NCBI RefSeq assembly: GCF_000262465.1
Contig: NZ_CM001489.1
Location: forward strand, 5,663,149 to 5,727,148
Length of the DNA stretch: 64,000 bases
From: Frankia sp. QA3
Lineage (GTDB): Bacteria; Actinomycetota; Actinomycetes; Frankiales; Frankiaceae
Direction of reading: 5' to 3'
A model generated the notes under the pieces. That model was not told the DNA's origin, ran no database searches, and saw nothing but the letters and a program-made list of their open reading frames with translations. A program made the position numbers and the translations under genes. Below, piece after piece: positions 41,920 through 51,905 of the stretch (position 1 is the first letter of the stretch; every line of letters starts with the position of its first letter).

Positions 41920-41953
41920 GGGTCGATCGGCTCCCTCCCGGGCCGATCGACCC
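41920..41953 (+). promoter_or_regulatory. 11-base stem-loop between nifK and nifE
   Basis: GGGTCGATCGG (41920-41930) pairs with CCGATCGACCC (41943-41953) around a 12-base loop. A weaker pair of GGTCGACC-like arms lies just before it. Together they could limit read-through from nifHDK into nifE. Confidence 0.6.
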
Positions 41954-41999
41954 CCCTGTCCAGCCTCTCCCGAGGACCGCCCCCTCCCGAGGATGGCCC

Positions 42000-43370
42000 A
42001 TGGCTGCTACTGAACGTGCCGCCCTATTCACCGAGACGGCCTGCGACCACAACAACGCCAAGAGCGCCAAGGCTCGCAAGGCGGGCTGCCCCAAGCCCAA
42101 GCCGGGTGGTACCTCCGGCGGCTGCACCTTCGACGGGGCGATGATCACCCTCGTCCCGATCGCCGACAGCGCCCACATCGTGCACGGCCCGATCGCCTGC
42201 GCCGGCAACTCCTGGGACGGCCGGGGCAGCCTGTCCTCCGGGCCGACGCTGTTCCGCCACGGCTTCACCACCGACATGACCGAGAGCGACGTGGTGCTCG
42301 GGGGCGAGCAGCGCCTGTTCGACACGATCTGCGAGGTCATCGAGCGGTACGCGCCGCCCGCGGTCTTCGTCTACTCCACCTGCGTCACCGCGATGATCGG
42401 CGACGATCTCGGCGCGGTCTGCGCGGCCGCCGCGGAGCAGACCGGGGTGCCGGTGATCCCGGTCGATGCCCCGGGCTTCGTCGGGAACAAGAACCTCGGC
42501 AACAAGATCGCCGGTCAGACCCTGCTGGACCACGTGATCGGCACCGTCGAGCCGGGCGACGTCACCGACCTCGACGTCAACCTCATCGGCGAGTACAACA
42601 TCGCCGGCGAGCTGTGGGACGTCGTGCCGCTGCTGACCCGGCTGGGGATCCGGGTCCGGTCCTGCATCAGCGGGGACGCCCGCTACCGCGACATCGCCGC
42701 GGCCCACCGCGCGAAGGCGACCATGGTCGTCTGCTCCCGGGCGCTGCTGGGCCTCGCCCGCGGCCTGGAGGAGCGCTACGGCATCCCGTGGTTCGAGGGC
42801 AGCTTCTATGGCGTCAGCGCGATGGGCGACACCTTGCGGGGCTTCGCCCGTCTGCTCGATGACGACGAGCTCTCCCGCCGCACGGAGGAACTCATCGCCG
42901 TCGAGGAGGCGGCCGTCGAGGCCGCGATCGCGCCCTACCGCGCCCGGCTCGCCGGCCGCAAGGCCGTGCTCTACACCGGCGGCGTCAAGAGCTGGTCGAT
43001 CGTCTCCGCGCTGCAGGACCTCGGCATCGAGGTTGTCGGCAGCGGCATCACCAAGAGCTCCGACGGCGACGTCGACAAGATCCGTGAGCTGCTCGGCGAC
43101 ACCAAGATGATCTCCGAGGGGAGCCCGCGGGAACTGCTGCGGGTGGCGGAGGAGACCGGCGCCGACATCCTCGTCGCCGGCGGCCGCAACCAGTACACCG
43201 CGCTCAAGGGCCGGCTGCCGTTCCTCGACATCAACCAGGAGCGGCACATCCCCTACGCGGGCTACACCGGCATGGTCGAGTTCGCCCGCCGCCTGGACAT
43301 GGCGATCGCGAGCCCGGTCTGGGAGCAGGTCCGCCGGCCCGCCCCCTGGGACCTGGTCGGAGCCCACTGA
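42000..43370 (+). CDS. nifE: FeMo-cofactor scaffold subunit NifE
   Basis: Homologue of NifD; with NifN it forms the scaffold on which the NifB product is matured. Conserved cysteines occur in [11 protein letters not shown] and [24 protein letters not shown] and the C-terminal [14 protein letters not shown] are typical. 456 residues. Stop overlaps the nifN start by one base (TGATG). Confidence 0.96.
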   Translation: MAATERAALFTETACDHNNAKSAKARKAGCPKPKPGGTSGGCTFDGAMITLVPIADSAHIVHGPIACAGNSWDGRGSLSSGPTLFRHGFTTDMTESDVVLGGEQRLFDTICEVIERYAPPAVFVYSTCVTAMIGDDLGAVCAAAAEQTGVPVIPVDAPGFVGNKNLGNKIAGQTLLDHVIGTVEPGDVTDLDVNLIGEYNIAGELWDVVPLLTRLGIRVRSCISGDARYRDIAAAHRAKATMVVCSRALLGLARGLEERYGIPWFEGSFYGVSAMGDTLRGFARLLDDDELSRRTEELIAVEEAAVEAAIAPYRARLAGRKAVLYTGGVKSWSIVSALQDLGIEVVGSGITKSSDGDVDKIRELLGDTKMISEGSPRELLRVAEETGADILVAGGRNQYTALKGRLPFLDINQERHIPYAGYTGMVEFARRLDMAIASPVWEQVRRPAPWDLVGAH

Positions 43371-45064
43371 TGGCCGAGATCATCACCGGGGAGCGGCGCG
43401 CCGCGATCGACCCGCTCAAGTTCAGCCAGCCGCTCGGCGCCGCGCTCGTCTTCCTCGGCCTCGCCGACTCGCTGCCGATCATGCATGGGTCGCAGGGCTG
43501 CGCGTCGTTCGCCAAGGCCCTGCTGACTCGGCATTTCAACGAGCCGATCCCGCTGCAGACCACGGCGATCAGCGAGGTGACCGCGGTCATGGGCAGCGGC
43601 GAGGCCATGGTCGCCACCCTCGACGCCATCCGCAAGAAGCAGCGCCCGGCGATCATCGGCCTGCTCACCACGGGCGTCACCGAGGTCTCCGGGGAGGACG
43701 TCGGCGGCCAGTTGCGCACCTACCTGGCCACCTGGGCCGACGCCGACACCGACACCGCGCCGCTGATCATCGGGGTGTCCACCCCGGACTTCCTCGGCGG
43801 GCTGTCCGACGGCTGGTCGGCCGCGCTGGAGGCGCTGATCCGGGCGGTGGTGCCCGCGCCGATGACGGCCGAGGCCGGCTCGGACGCGCCGACCGCGCTC
43901 ATCGCCGCCTCCGCCCCGCCGGCCGCCACCCTCCCCGCCGCCACGTCGGCCGCCACGTCGTCGGCCGCCACGTCGTCGGCCGCCACGTCGTCGGCCGCCA
44001 CCATGCTGGCCGGCGCCGCCCGCGCGATCCCCGCCGCGGCGCCGGCCACCACCACCGTCCCGGCCTCGCCCCTGTCCCGGCGGGCCGGTACGACCGACGA
44101 GGACGCCGCCGACCGGGAGCTGGTCGCCGTCCTTGCCGGTCCCGCACTCACCGCGGCCGACCTCGACGAGGTCGCCGGGCTGGTCCGGGCGTTCGGGCTC
44201 GACCCCGTGCTGGTGCCGGACCTGTCGGCCTCGGTCGACGGCCATCTTGCCCCGGCCTGGCAGCCGACGACGACCGGCGGCGCGGGCCTCGCCGAGCTGC
44301 GCTCGCTGCGCCGCGCCGGCGCCGTGCTCGTCGCGGGCGCCACCGCCGCCCCCGCGGGCGAGCTGCTCGCCGCCCGCACCGGTGCCCGGCTGCTGCGCCA
44401 CCGGCACCTGTCCGGCCTGACCGAGACGGACTCCCTGGTCGCGGAGTTGATGGCGCTCACCGGCCGGACCGCTCCCGAGCAGGTCCGCCGGGCCCGAGCC
44501 CGCCTCGCCGACGGCCTGCTCGACGCGCACTTCGTCCTCGGCGGCGTCCGGGTGGCGATCGCCGGGGAGCCCGAGACCCTGCTGGCCGCTGGTTCGCTGC
44601 TGCGCGACGTCGGCGCCGAGATCGTGACCGCGGTGTCGCCGACTCCGGCGCCGGCCCTCGCCGACGCGCCGTGGGCCCAGGTCGTCATCGGCGACCTGGC
44701 CGAGTTCGCCGAACGGGCGCAGGCAGCCGGTGCCGAGCTCGTCCTCGGCTCCAGCCACGCCCGGGGAATCGCCGAGCGGATCGGCGCCGCGTTCCTGCCG
44801 ATCGGGTTCCCGATCTTCGACCGGCTCGGGGCGGCGCTGGCCGGCACCGCCGGCTACGCCGGCAGCCTGCGGCTGCTGCTCGACGCGGCGAATCGTGTCC
44901 TCGACCACGGGCACGCGCACGCCCGTCCGGGCCACCCGCCGCAGCCCGCCTCGCCGGGATCCGCCGCGGCCGGTCATCTCGCCGCCACCGAGATCCCCCA
45001 GCAGGGGCGCGGCACGGCAGAACCCGACGAACTCGACAACCTGTTCCAGGAGTCCCCGTGTTGA
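43370..45064 (+). CDS. nifN: FeMo-cofactor scaffold subunit NifN
   Basis: Homologue of NifK, partner of Nif[22 protein letters not shown] near the start and the [29 protein letters not shown] segment near the end are typical. At 564 residues it is long: residues about 165-245 are an Ala/Thr/Ser-rich insertion, partly a 15-base minisatellite. The TGT-TGA end overlaps the nifX start. Confidence 0.95.
   Translation: MAEIITGERRAAIDPLKFSQPLGAALVFLGLADSLPIMHGSQGCASFAKALLTRHFNEPIPLQTTAISEVTAVMGSGEAMVATLDAIRKKQRPAIIGLLTTGVTEVSGEDVGGQLRTYLATWADADTDTAPLIIGVSTPDFLGGLSDGWSAALEALIRAVVPAPMTAEAGSDAPTALIAASAPPAATLPAATSAATSSAATSSAATSSAATMLAGAARAIPAAAPATTTVPASPLSRRAGTTDEDAADRELVAVLAGPALTAADLDEVAGLVRAFGLDPVLVPDLSASVDGHLAPAWQPTTTGGAGLAELRSLRRAGAVLVAGATAAPAGELLAARTGARLLRHRHLSGLTETDSLVAELMALTGRTAPEQVRRARARLADGLLDAHFVLGGVRVAIAGEPETLLAAGSLLRDVGAEIVTAVSPTPAPALADAPWAQVVIGDLAEFAERAQAAGAELVLGSSHARGIAERIGAAFLPIGFPIFDRLGAALAGTAGYAGSLRLLLDAANRVLDHGHAHARPGHPPQPASPGSAAAGHLAATEIPQQGRGTAEPDELDNLFQESPC
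43946..43990 (+). repeat. In-frame 15-base minisatellite in nifN, 3 units
   Basis: Three exact units of TCGGCCGCCACGTCG plus partial copies at each side, encoding SAATS repeats inside the low-complexity insertion of NifN. Confidence 0.85.
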
Positions 45065-45489
45065 AGATCGCCTTCGCGACCAGCGACGGCACCGCTGTGG
45101 ACCAGCACTTCGGCTGGTGCCGACGGTTCGACGTCTACGAGGTCGGCCCCGAGGGGTCACACCTGCTGGAGACCCGCCTGCTGGAGGCGGCGTCCGACGA
45201 CGAGCAGGACAAGATCGAATCCAGGCTCGCCGCGGTCACGGACTGCGTGATCCTCAACATCGCCGACATCGGCGGGACCGCCGCGGCGAAGGTCGTCAAG
45301 GCCAAGATCCACCCGGTGAAGGTGGCCAAGGGCACCAGCGTGGAGGACCTGCTCACCCGCTACGTCGCGACGCTGGCCGGGACCCCGCCGCCCTGGCTGC
45401 GCAAGGTCCTCAAGGCCCGCGAGCCGCAGCCGGCCGCGCAGAGCTGGACCCGCAGCGTCGCCGCGGTGCTGAAGGGAGACGCGGCATGA
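45058..45489 (+). CDS. nifX: FeMo-cofactor carrier NifX
   Basis: Small carrier of cofactor precursors. Starts [28 protein letters not shown], the core of the dinitrogenase-associated domain, as also found at the end of NifB. 143 residues. GTG 45058 chosen because AGGAG lies five bases upstream; TTG 45061 is the alternative. Overlaps nifN by 7 bases. Confidence 0.94.
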   Translation: MLKIAFATSDGTAVDQHFGWCRRFDVYEVGPEGSHLLETRLLEAASDDEQDKIESRLAAVTDCVILNIADIGGTAAAKVVKAKIHPVKVAKGTSVEDLLTRYVATLAGTPPPWLRKVLKAREPQPAAQSWTRSVAAVLKGDAA

Positions 45490-45929
45490 GCGAGGCGAAG
45501 GACTTCCTGCGTGACCTGCTCGACCAGGTCCGGGCCGGCGACTCCTACGGCCAGCTCGACCGGTTCTCCGACCAGCAGCTGCTCGCCCCGTTCGTGGTGA
45601 CCAAGGAGCAGCGCCGCACGATCGCGACCAACTGCGACCTCGACATCGCCACCGCCGCCCGGCTGCGGTCGTTCTACCAGGCCGTCGCCGCCGCCACCGA
45701 GAAGGCGACCGGCGCGTTCACCACGACGATCCTCGACCTCAACAGCGAGGGCTTCGGCCGGGTGATCATCTTTGCGGGCCGACTCGTCGTGCTCGACAAC
45801 GCGCTGCGCGACGTGCAGCGGTTCGGTTTCAACTCGTTCGAGGAGCTCGCCGCCCGCGGCGAGGCCCTGGTGCTCGGCGCGAGCAAGCTGATCGAGCGCT
45901 GGAGCGAGGTCGCCCGCGATGACTCCTGA
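45486..45929 (+). CDS. NifX-associated protein (DUF269)
   Basis: 147 residues with [26 protein letters not shown] and the [15 protein letters not shown] segment, as in the NifX-associated family found in nearly every nif cluster. Exact role not defined. ATGA overlap with nifX. Confidence 0.92.
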   Translation: MSEAKDFLRDLLDQVRAGDSYGQLDRFSDQQLLAPFVVTKEQRRTIATNCDLDIATAARLRSFYQAVAAATEKATGAFTTTILDLNSEGFGRVIIFAGRLVVLDNALRDVQRFGFNSFEELAARGEALVLGASKLIERWSEVARDDS

Positions 45930-46167
45930 GCCGCCGGCCCCGAACACCGCGGGCCCCGACGCCGCGGGCCTCGACGCCGCCGCCGCCCAGCAGCGGCTGC
46001 GCAAGCTCCAGAGCAAGGCCACCCAGCTCAAGCTCGATCTGCACGACCTCGCCGAGGACCTCCCGATCGGCTGGGAGGGAATTCTCGACGTCGCCCGCCG
46101 CACCTACGACGCCTACGCCGAGATCGCCCTGTTGGAGGGCCTGGCCGAGAAGGAGACGTCGCGATGA
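45919..46167 (+). CDS. CCE_0567/DUF683-type helical protein
   Basis: 82 residues; a disordered N-terminus followed by two helices ([27 protein letters not shown], then [25 protein letters not shown]) forming a likely helical hairpin, as in the small nif-linked family. It overlaps the previous gene by 11 bases and the next by 4. Function unknown. Confidence 0.88.
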   Translation: MTPEPPAPNTAGPDAAGLDAAAAQQRLRKLQSKATQLKLDLHDLAEDLPIGWEGILDVARRTYDAYAEIALLEGLAEKETSR

Positions 46168-46559
46168 GCGCGACCACCGACGCCGGCCAACTGGCCGCGT
46201 TCCACCGCTGCTCCACCGCCGAGGAGTACTTCACCCTGCTGGAGGTCGACTACGACCCGCGGGTCGTGGCCGTCAACCGGCTGCACATCCTCAAGCACTT
46301 CGCCGGCGAGCTGGCCAAGCTGCCCGAGGCCGGGGCCGACGCGGAGAACCCGCGCCATCTGCTGCGCGACTACCGCGACGCGCTCGTCCGCTCCTACGAG
46401 GCGTTCACCAACGCCGGCGCGCTGGACCACCGCCTGTTCAAGGTGCTGAAGGACCGCGCGCCGCAGTCGGCCTTCGTGCCGGCGTCCGAGATCACCGTGC
46501 AGCGGTTGGGGTCCACCCAGCCGTCGGAAACGTCCGAGCGGACGGAGGAGGCCCGATGA
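46164..46559 (+). CDS. nifW: Nitrogenase-stabilising protein NifW
   Basis: 131 residues with [20 protein letters not shown] and [18 protein letters not shown], the NifW core. Binds NifDK and protects or matures it, notably against oxygen. ATGA overlaps on both sides. Confidence 0.94.
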   Translation: MSATTDAGQLAAFHRCSTAEEYFTLLEVDYDPRVVAVNRLHILKHFAGELAKLPEAGADAENPRHLLRDYRDALVRSYEAFTNAGALDHRLFKVLKDRAPQSAFVPASEITVQRLGSTQPSETSERTEEAR

Positions 46560-47197
46560 CCACCAGCACCTACGACGTCGGCGACGTCGTCATGGCCGCC
46601 AAGGCGCTGCGCAACGACGGCACCTACCCGGACCCGGCGATCTCCATCGGCGAGATCCTGGTCGAGCCCGGCACCCGCGGCCAGGTCATCAACGTCGGTC
46701 TCTACCTGCAGGAACACATCGTCTACGCGGTGGCGTTCGAAAACGGCCGCATCGTCGGCGCGCTGGAGCGCGAGCTCGTCACCCCCGAGGAGCCCGCGGA
46801 CGAGGCTGCGCCCGCCGACACCCCCGCCGCCGCGACCGCTGCCACGGCGGCCGCCGGTTCGTCCCCGGCCGCCGTGCTTGTGGCGGAGAAGGTGCCGGCC
46901 GAGCCCGCGGCACAGGCCGCCGGTGCGACCGGCGAGCCGGCGACGAAGACCTGCAAGCACGGGTCGGCGAACTGCAAGTCGGCCTCGGCGGCCGCCGAGC
47001 CGGCCACGCCGGTCAAGCCCAGCACGCCGGTCAAGCCCAGCACGCCGGTCAAGCCTGCGGCGGGGGCCGGCGAGCCTGCGGGCAGCAAGCCGCCGGTGAC
47101 CGCCAAGCCGGGACCCCCGGCCCGCCCCGCGCAGCCCGCGGCGACGGGGAAGAGCGTCGGCGCCGGGACGCCCGCCGCGAAGGGTGACGGAAGGTGA
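46556..47197 (+). CDS. nifZ: Nitrogenase maturation protein NifZ, long-tailed
   Basis: Residues 1-80 are Nif[21 protein letters not shown] and [24 protein letters not shown]. Helps form the P-clusters. Beyond residue 80 is a low-complexity Ala/Pro/Lys tail with a TPVKPS 18-base repeat (47006-47056) and a CKHGSANC cysteine pair. At 213 residues it is about twice the usual length. Confidence 0.92.
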   Translation: MTTSTYDVGDVVMAAKALRNDGTYPDPAISIGEILVEPGTRGQVINVGLYLQEHIVYAVAFENGRIVGALERELVTPEEPADEAAPADTPAAATAATAAAGSSPAAVLVAEKVPAEPAAQAAGATGEPATKTCKHGSANCKSASAAAEPATPVKPSTPVKPSTPVKPAAGAGEPAGSKPPVTAKPGPPARPAQPAATGKSVGAGTPAAKGDGR

Positions 47198-48741
47198 GCG
47201 GGGAGCCATTCGCGCTGCCGATGGTCGGCGCCGCCCCCGCCGGCGGGCTCCCCCGGCGGGGCGATGCCCAGGCGCCCGCTTCGGCCGGCGGCTGCAAGAC
47301 GACCACGAGCTGCGGCACCAGCGCTCCCGTGCAGGACCCTGAGATCGCCGCCAAGATCGCCAACCACCCGTGCTACAGCGCCGAGGCGCACCAGTACTAC
47401 GCCCGCATGCACGTCGCGGTCGCGCCTGGCTGCAACATCCAGTGCAACTTCTGCAACCGGAAGTTCGACTGCGCCAACGAGAGCCGGCCGGGCGTCACGA
47501 GCACCCTGCTGACTCCCGAGGACGCGCTCGCCAAGGTCAAGCTGGTCGCCAGCGAGATCAAGCAGATGAGCGTGCTGGGGATCGCCGGGCCCGGTGACCC
47601 GCTGGCGAACCCGAAGCCGACCTTCCGGACGATGGAGCTGGTGGCCCGGGACTGCCCGGACATCAAGCTGTGCCTGTCGACCAACGGGCTGCGGCTGCCC
47701 GAGTTCGTCGACCGGATCGTCGACCTCAACGTCGACCATGTCACGATCACGATCAACATGATCGACCCCGAGGTCGGCGAGCGGATCTACCCGTGGGTCG
47801 CCTGGCGGGGCAAGCGGTACACCGGCCGGGAGGCGTCGAAGATCCTCTCCGAGCAGCAGCTCGCGGGGCTCGCGGCGCTGACCGAGCGGAAGATCCTCTG
47901 CAAGGTCAACTCGGTGATGATCCCCGGGATCAACGACGAGCACCTCGTCGAAGTCTCCCGGACCGTCAAGGGGCTCGGCGCCTTCCTGCACAACGTGATG
48001 CCGCTGGTCTCGGCGCCCGAGCACGGCACCGTCTTCGGCCTGACCGGCCAGCGCGGCCCGACCCCGCAGGAGCTCAAGGCCCTGCAGGACCGGTGCGAGC
48101 AGGACGACGGCGCCGAGATGAACATGATGCGCCACTGCCGGCAGTGCCGCGCCGACGCGGTCGGCCTGCTCGGCGAGGACCGCGGCGACGAGTTCACCCC
48201 CGAGTCCTTCCAGGGCCGCGAGATCGCCTACGACCTGGCCGGCCGCCAGCAGGCGCACGAGGAGATCGAGCGCTGGCGGACCGAGGTCGCCGCGACCCGG
48301 CAGACCCTGAACATCGCCACCGGCGCGCGCACCCCCGACGTGCCGGCGGCCGAGCCCGTCCGGCCGGACGAGGTCGTCCTCGTCGCGGTCGCCACCAAGG
48401 GCAGCGGCGTCGTCAACCAGCACTTCGGTCACGCCGGCGAGTTCTGGATCTACGAGGGCGGCCCGGGCTGGGCCCGCCTGGTGCAGACCCGCGACGTCGA
48501 CCGTTACTGCAACGGCCCGTCGGACTGCGACGAGGACGCCTCCAAGCTCGACCGCACGATCGAGATGCTGTCCGACTGCGCCGCCGTGCTGTGCAGCAAG
48601 ATCGGCCTCGGCCCGCGTGAGGCGCTCGAGGAAGCCGGCATCGAGCCGGTCGAGATCTACGACCTGATCGACAAGGCGGTGGCCGAAGTCGGCGCCCGCC
48701 TCGTCACGGACCGCGCCCCTGCGGAGGTAGGCACCCCATGA
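47194..48741 (+). CDS. nifB: FeMo-cofactor radical-SAM enzyme NifB
   Basis: Builds the 8Fe core (NifB-co). Radical-SAM motif C80-N-I-Q-C84-N-F-C87; a [12 protein letters not shown] glycine motif follows. The C-terminal 120 residues are a NifX-like domain ([22 protein letters not shown]). 515 residues. GTGA overlap with nifZ. A CxxxxxC pair before residue 45 is unusual. Confidence 0.97.
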   Translation: MSGEPFALPMVGAAPAGGLPRRGDAQAPASAGGCKTTTSCGTSAPVQDPEIAAKIANHPCYSAEAHQYYARMHVAVAPGCNIQCNFCNRKFDCANESRPGVTSTLLTPEDALAKVKLVASEIKQMSVLGIAGPGDPLANPKPTFRTMELVARDCPDIKLCLSTNGLRLPEFVDRIVDLNVDHVTITINMIDPEVGERIYPWVAWRGKRYTGREASKILSEQQLAGLAALTERKILCKVNSVMIPGINDEHLVEVSRTVKGLGAFLHNVMPLVSAPEHGTVFGLTGQRGPTPQELKALQDRCEQDDGAEMNMMRHCRQCRADAVGLLGEDRGDEFTPESFQGREIAYDLAGRQQAHEEIERWRTEVAATRQTLNIATGARTPDVPAAEPVRPDEVVLVAVATKGSGVVNQHFGHAGEFWIYEGGPGWARLVQTRDVDRYCNGPSDCDEDASKLDRTIEMLSDCAAVLCSKIGLGPREALEEAGIEPVEIYDLIDKAVAEVGARLVTDRAPAEVGTP

Positions 48742-49358
48742 CCGCGACCGCCACTGTCCTCGAACTGACCGACAAGGCCGTGGCGCAGGTGCGCCACCTG
48801 CTCGGCTCGACCCCGGGCACCGAGGGATTCGCCCTGCGCATCGGGGTCGACCCGGGCGGCTGCTCCGGCTACACCTACAAGCTGGCGCTGGTACCCGGCG
48901 CGGAGACCGGCGACGTCGTGCTGCCGCAGGACGGCTTCGACGTCGTCGTGCACACGTCGAGCGTCGATCTGCTGCGCGGGATGCGCGTCGACTACACCGA
49001 GACGCTGACCTCCTCCGGCTTCACCTTCGCCAACCCGAACGCGAAGAGCTCCTGCGGATGCGGGTCGTCGTTCGGCTCGTCCGACGACCCCGAGCGCACC
49101 GCGGCCGACGCGAAGCTGCGCGAGCAGGTCGAGGAGATCATGGAGGAGATCCGCCCGATGCTGCGCGGGGACGGCGGGGACGCCGAGGTCGTCGCCGTCC
49201 TCGCCGGGGGCGGGCAGCCCGGCTCCGCCGAGGTGCACCTGCGCCTGACCGGCGCCTGCGGCGGCTGCTCCAGCGCGAACGCGACGCTGACCGGCGTGAT
49301 CGAGGCCCGGCTCAGGGAGCAGCTGCCGGAGATCGGCCGGGTCGCGCTGGTCGCCTGA
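48738..49358 (+). CDS. HesB/IscA-NifU C-terminal fusion, Fe-S carrier
   Basis: 206 residues joining two domains. Residues 1-105 are an A-type carrier ([12 protein letters not shown] and the closing SSCGCGSSF). Residues 115-206 are an Nfu/NifU C-terminal domain ([22 protein letters not shown] and the cluster-binding CGGCSSA). It would take clusters from NifS-fed assembly to nitrogenase proteins. No separate IscU-type scaffold domain. ATGA overlap with nifB. Confidence 0.94.
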   Translation: MTATATVLELTDKAVAQVRHLLGSTPGTEGFALRIGVDPGGCSGYTYKLALVPGAETGDVVLPQDGFDVVVHTSSVDLLRGMRVDYTETLTSSGFTFANPNAKSSCGCGSSFGSSDDPERTAADAKLREQVEEIMEEIRPMLRGDGGDAEVVAVLAGGGQPGSAEVHLRLTGACGGCSSANATLTGVIEARLREQLPEIGRVALVA

Positions 49359-49523
49359 CCGCCTGACCGCCCCGCCCGTGCGGGGGGAACGGCGGCGGGT
49401 GGCCGCGGGTCCGCGGACCTGCCGGCCGCCCGGCGCCGCCCCCTCCCGGCAGGCGACCCGCCTGACCAGTCCGCCTGACCAGTCCGCCTTTCCACCCGTC
49501 CTGCCGAATCCGCGGAGAGCTCG

Positions 49524-50357
49524 ATGGTCACTGCCCGGTCTCACTCCCACCCGCGCCTGCGGTCGATGTGCCCCGGCCCGCCCGCGCGGATCCTGCCCGT
49601 ACAGGCGGCCCCGCCCGGGGCCGAGACTTCCCGGCGCTTCGACCGGCAGTTGACCATCCCCGGCTTCGGGGTCTCGGCCCAGCGGCGGCTGAGCCAGGCC
49701 ACGGTCCTGGTGGCCGGCGTCGGCGGTGTCGGCGGGGCGGCCGCGACCTACCTGGCCGCCGCCGGGGTCGGGCGCCTCATCCTGATCCATCCGGGCGACC
49801 TGGAGGAGCCCGACCTCAACCGGCAGACGCTCATGCGGCCGGAGCGGGTCGGCGAGCCCCGGGTCTTCTGCGCGGCGGACACCCTGCGCGCCCACCACCC
49901 GGGCGTCGAGATCGTCGCGGTGGACCGCGACCTCGCGGACCCGGCCGTACCCGGCCTGATCGCCGAGGCGGACGTCGTCGTCGACGCCCGGCACAACTTC
50001 CCCGAGCGGTACCTGATCAACCGGCTGTGTGTGCGGGCGAGGGTGCCGCTGGTCGTCGCCGCGATGAACGCCACCGAGGCGTACCTGATGGTGGTCCGGC
50101 CGGGGGAGCCGTGCCTGCGCTGCGTGTTCGGCGAGGGCGACCCGGCCTGGGAGCCGCTCGGCTTCCCGGTGCTCGGCGCCGTCGCGGGCACGGTGGGCTG
50201 CCTGGCCGCGACGGAGGCGCTCAAGGTCGCCGGCGGTTTCGCCGAGCCGGCCGTCGGCCGCCTCATCCACCTCGACCTGTGGGACGTCGACCTGCGCACC
50301 CCGCGGACCCGGCGCGACCCGGCCTGCCCGGACTGCGGCCCGGGGGGCACGCCGTGA
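49524..50357 (+). CDS. hesA: HesA/MoeB/ThiF-family E1-like protein
   Basis: 277 residues. Rossmann ATP-binding motif VLVAGVGGVGGAAATYLAAAGVG, acidic strand ILIHPGDLEEPDLNRQ, and two CxxC pairs (CLRC, CPDC) that likely bind zinc. HesA proteins accompany nif clusters; activation of a sulfur carrier or metal insertion has been proposed. First 30 residues look disordered, so ATG 49569 is an alternative start. Confidence 0.88.
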   Translation: MVTARSHSHPRLRSMCPGPPARILPVQAAPPGAETSRRFDRQLTIPGFGVSAQRRLSQATVLVAGVGGVGGAAATYLAAAGVGRLILIHPGDLEEPDLNRQTLMRPERVGEPRVFCAADTLRAHHPGVEIVAVDRDLADPAVPGLIAEADVVVDARHNFPERYLINRLCVRARVPLVVAAMNATEAYLMVVRPGEPCLRCVFGEGDPAWEPLGFPVLGAVAGTVGCLAATEALKVAGGFAEPAVGRLIHLDLWDVDLRTPRTRRDPACPDCGPGGTP

Positions 50358-51835
50358 TCTACCTCGACCACAATGCGACGACGCCGGTCGACCCCGAGGT
50401 CCTCAACGCCATGCTGCCGCTGCTGCGGGAGCACTTCGCCAACCCGGCGAGCCCGCACCCGGCCGGTCAGGCCGTCGCCCGGCTCGTCGATCGGGCCCGT
50501 CGCGACGTCGCCATCCTGGCCGGCGCGCGCCCGCGCGACGTGGTGTTCACCAGCGGTGCGACCGAGGCGGCCAACCTGGCGATCGCCGGGGTGCTCGCCA
50601 CCGCGCCCCCGACGCGGCGGCGCGTCCTGGTCGGGGCCACCGAGCATCCGGCGGTCCTCGCCGCGGCGCACGCCGCCGCCGAGCTGCACGGGGGCAGCGT
50701 GCAGACCGTCCGGGTGCATCCGAGCGGTGCCATCGACCTGGCCCACCTGCGCGCGCTGCTGCACCCCATGCCGCCGTCCGCCGCGGTGCCGTCACCCATT
50801 GCCGGGCCGGCCGCGGATCCCGGGGGCTCAGGGGGCTCCCGGGGCCGCGGCGAGGCCGATTCGGGTCCTGCCGGCGATTCGGGTCCTGCCGGCGAGGGCG
50901 CCAAGGTCGCCCTGGTCGCGGTCATGGCGGCCAACAACGAGACGGGGACGCTCAACGACCCGCGGCCGGTCGCCGCCCTCGCCCACGAGGCCGGAGCCCT
51001 GTTCCTGTGCGACGTCACCCAGGCATTCGGCCGCATCCCGGTCTCGGTCACCGAGTCGGGCATCGACCTTGCCGTCGCGTCCGCACACAAGATCTACGGC
51101 CCGAAGGGCACCGGCGCGCTGATCGCCGGCCGGTCGGTGCGGGCGCGCCTCACGCCGCTGATCCACGGCGGCGGGCAGGAACGCGGCCTGCGCGCGGGCA
51201 CCCTCAACACCCCGGGCATCGTCGGCTTCGGCGCCGCGGCGCGCATCGCCGCCGCGATGATGGACGACGAGGCCACCCGGCACCGGGCCCAGACGGAGCT
51301 GCTGTTCGACCTGCTCGTCGGCTGGCTCGGCGCGGGAGCCCTGGAGGTCAACGGGCCGGTCGAGGACGGCACCGGCCGGCCCGGCCCGGTGCGGCTGCCG
51401 AACACGCTGAACCTGCGTTTCGTCGACGCCGACGCCGACGCGGTCCAGTCCTGCCTGCCGGACGTGGCGGTGTCCGCGGGCTCCGCCTGCCACGGCACCG
51501 GGAACGAACCGTCCCCGGTGCTGCTGGCGATGGGCCGTTCGGCGACCGCCGCCCGGGAGAGCCTGCGGTTCAGCGTCGGCCGGTTCACCACCGTCGACCA
51601 GATCCACGCCGCCGCCGCGACGGTGGCCCGCGCCGTGCTGCGCGTGCAGTCCCTGCGGGCCGTCGGGTCCGGCGAGGTCCCCCAGCCCGCCGAGCCCGGG
51701 GAGCCCGAGCGGCGGTCGGCCGCGAGCGACCGGCCCGCCGCGAGCGACCGGCCCGCCGCCGGCTGGGCCGACGAGGTCACCCCCACCCAGGGGCAGACCC
51801 CGGAGCTGCCCGTTCCCCGATCTGCCCTGCCCTGA
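50354..51835 (+). CDS. nifS: Cysteine desulfurase NifS
   Basis: PLP enzyme that removes sulfur from cysteine for Fe-S assembly. Starts IYLDHNATTPVDPEV; PLP lysine K246 in ASAHKIYGPKG; active cysteine C379 in SAGSACHGTGNEPSPVL. 493 residues, long for NifS: a Gly/Ser/Pro insertion lies at about 140-180, and a 60-residue tail with an AASDRP repeat follows. GTGA overlap with hesA. Confidence 0.96.
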   Translation: MIYLDHNATTPVDPEVLNAMLPLLREHFANPASPHPAGQAVARLVDRARRDVAILAGARPRDVVFTSGATEAANLAIAGVLATAPPTRRRVLVGATEHPAVLAAAHAAAELHGGSVQTVRVHPSGAIDLAHLRALLHPMPPSAAVPSPIAGPAADPGGSGGSRGRGEADSGPAGDSGPAGEGAKVALVAVMAANNETGTLNDPRPVAALAHEAGALFLCDVTQAFGRIPVSVTESGIDLAVASAHKIYGPKGTGALIAGRSVRARLTPLIHGGGQERGLRAGTLNTPGIVGFGAAARIAAAMMDDEATRHRAQTELLFDLLVGWLGAGALEVNGPVEDGTGRPGPVRLPNTLNLRFVDADADAVQSCLPDVAVSAGSACHGTGNEPSPVLLAMGRSATAARESLRFSVGRFTTVDQIHAAAATVARAVLRVQSLRAVGSGEVPQPAEPGEPERRSAASDRPAASDRPAAGWADEVTPTQGQTPELPVPRSALP

Positions 51836-51905
51836 TGACCGGCCCGCGCTGCCAGTCTCGCCACGCGTGGTCCTGGCACTTCCGGCGCGGGATCGCGACG
51901 TTGAG

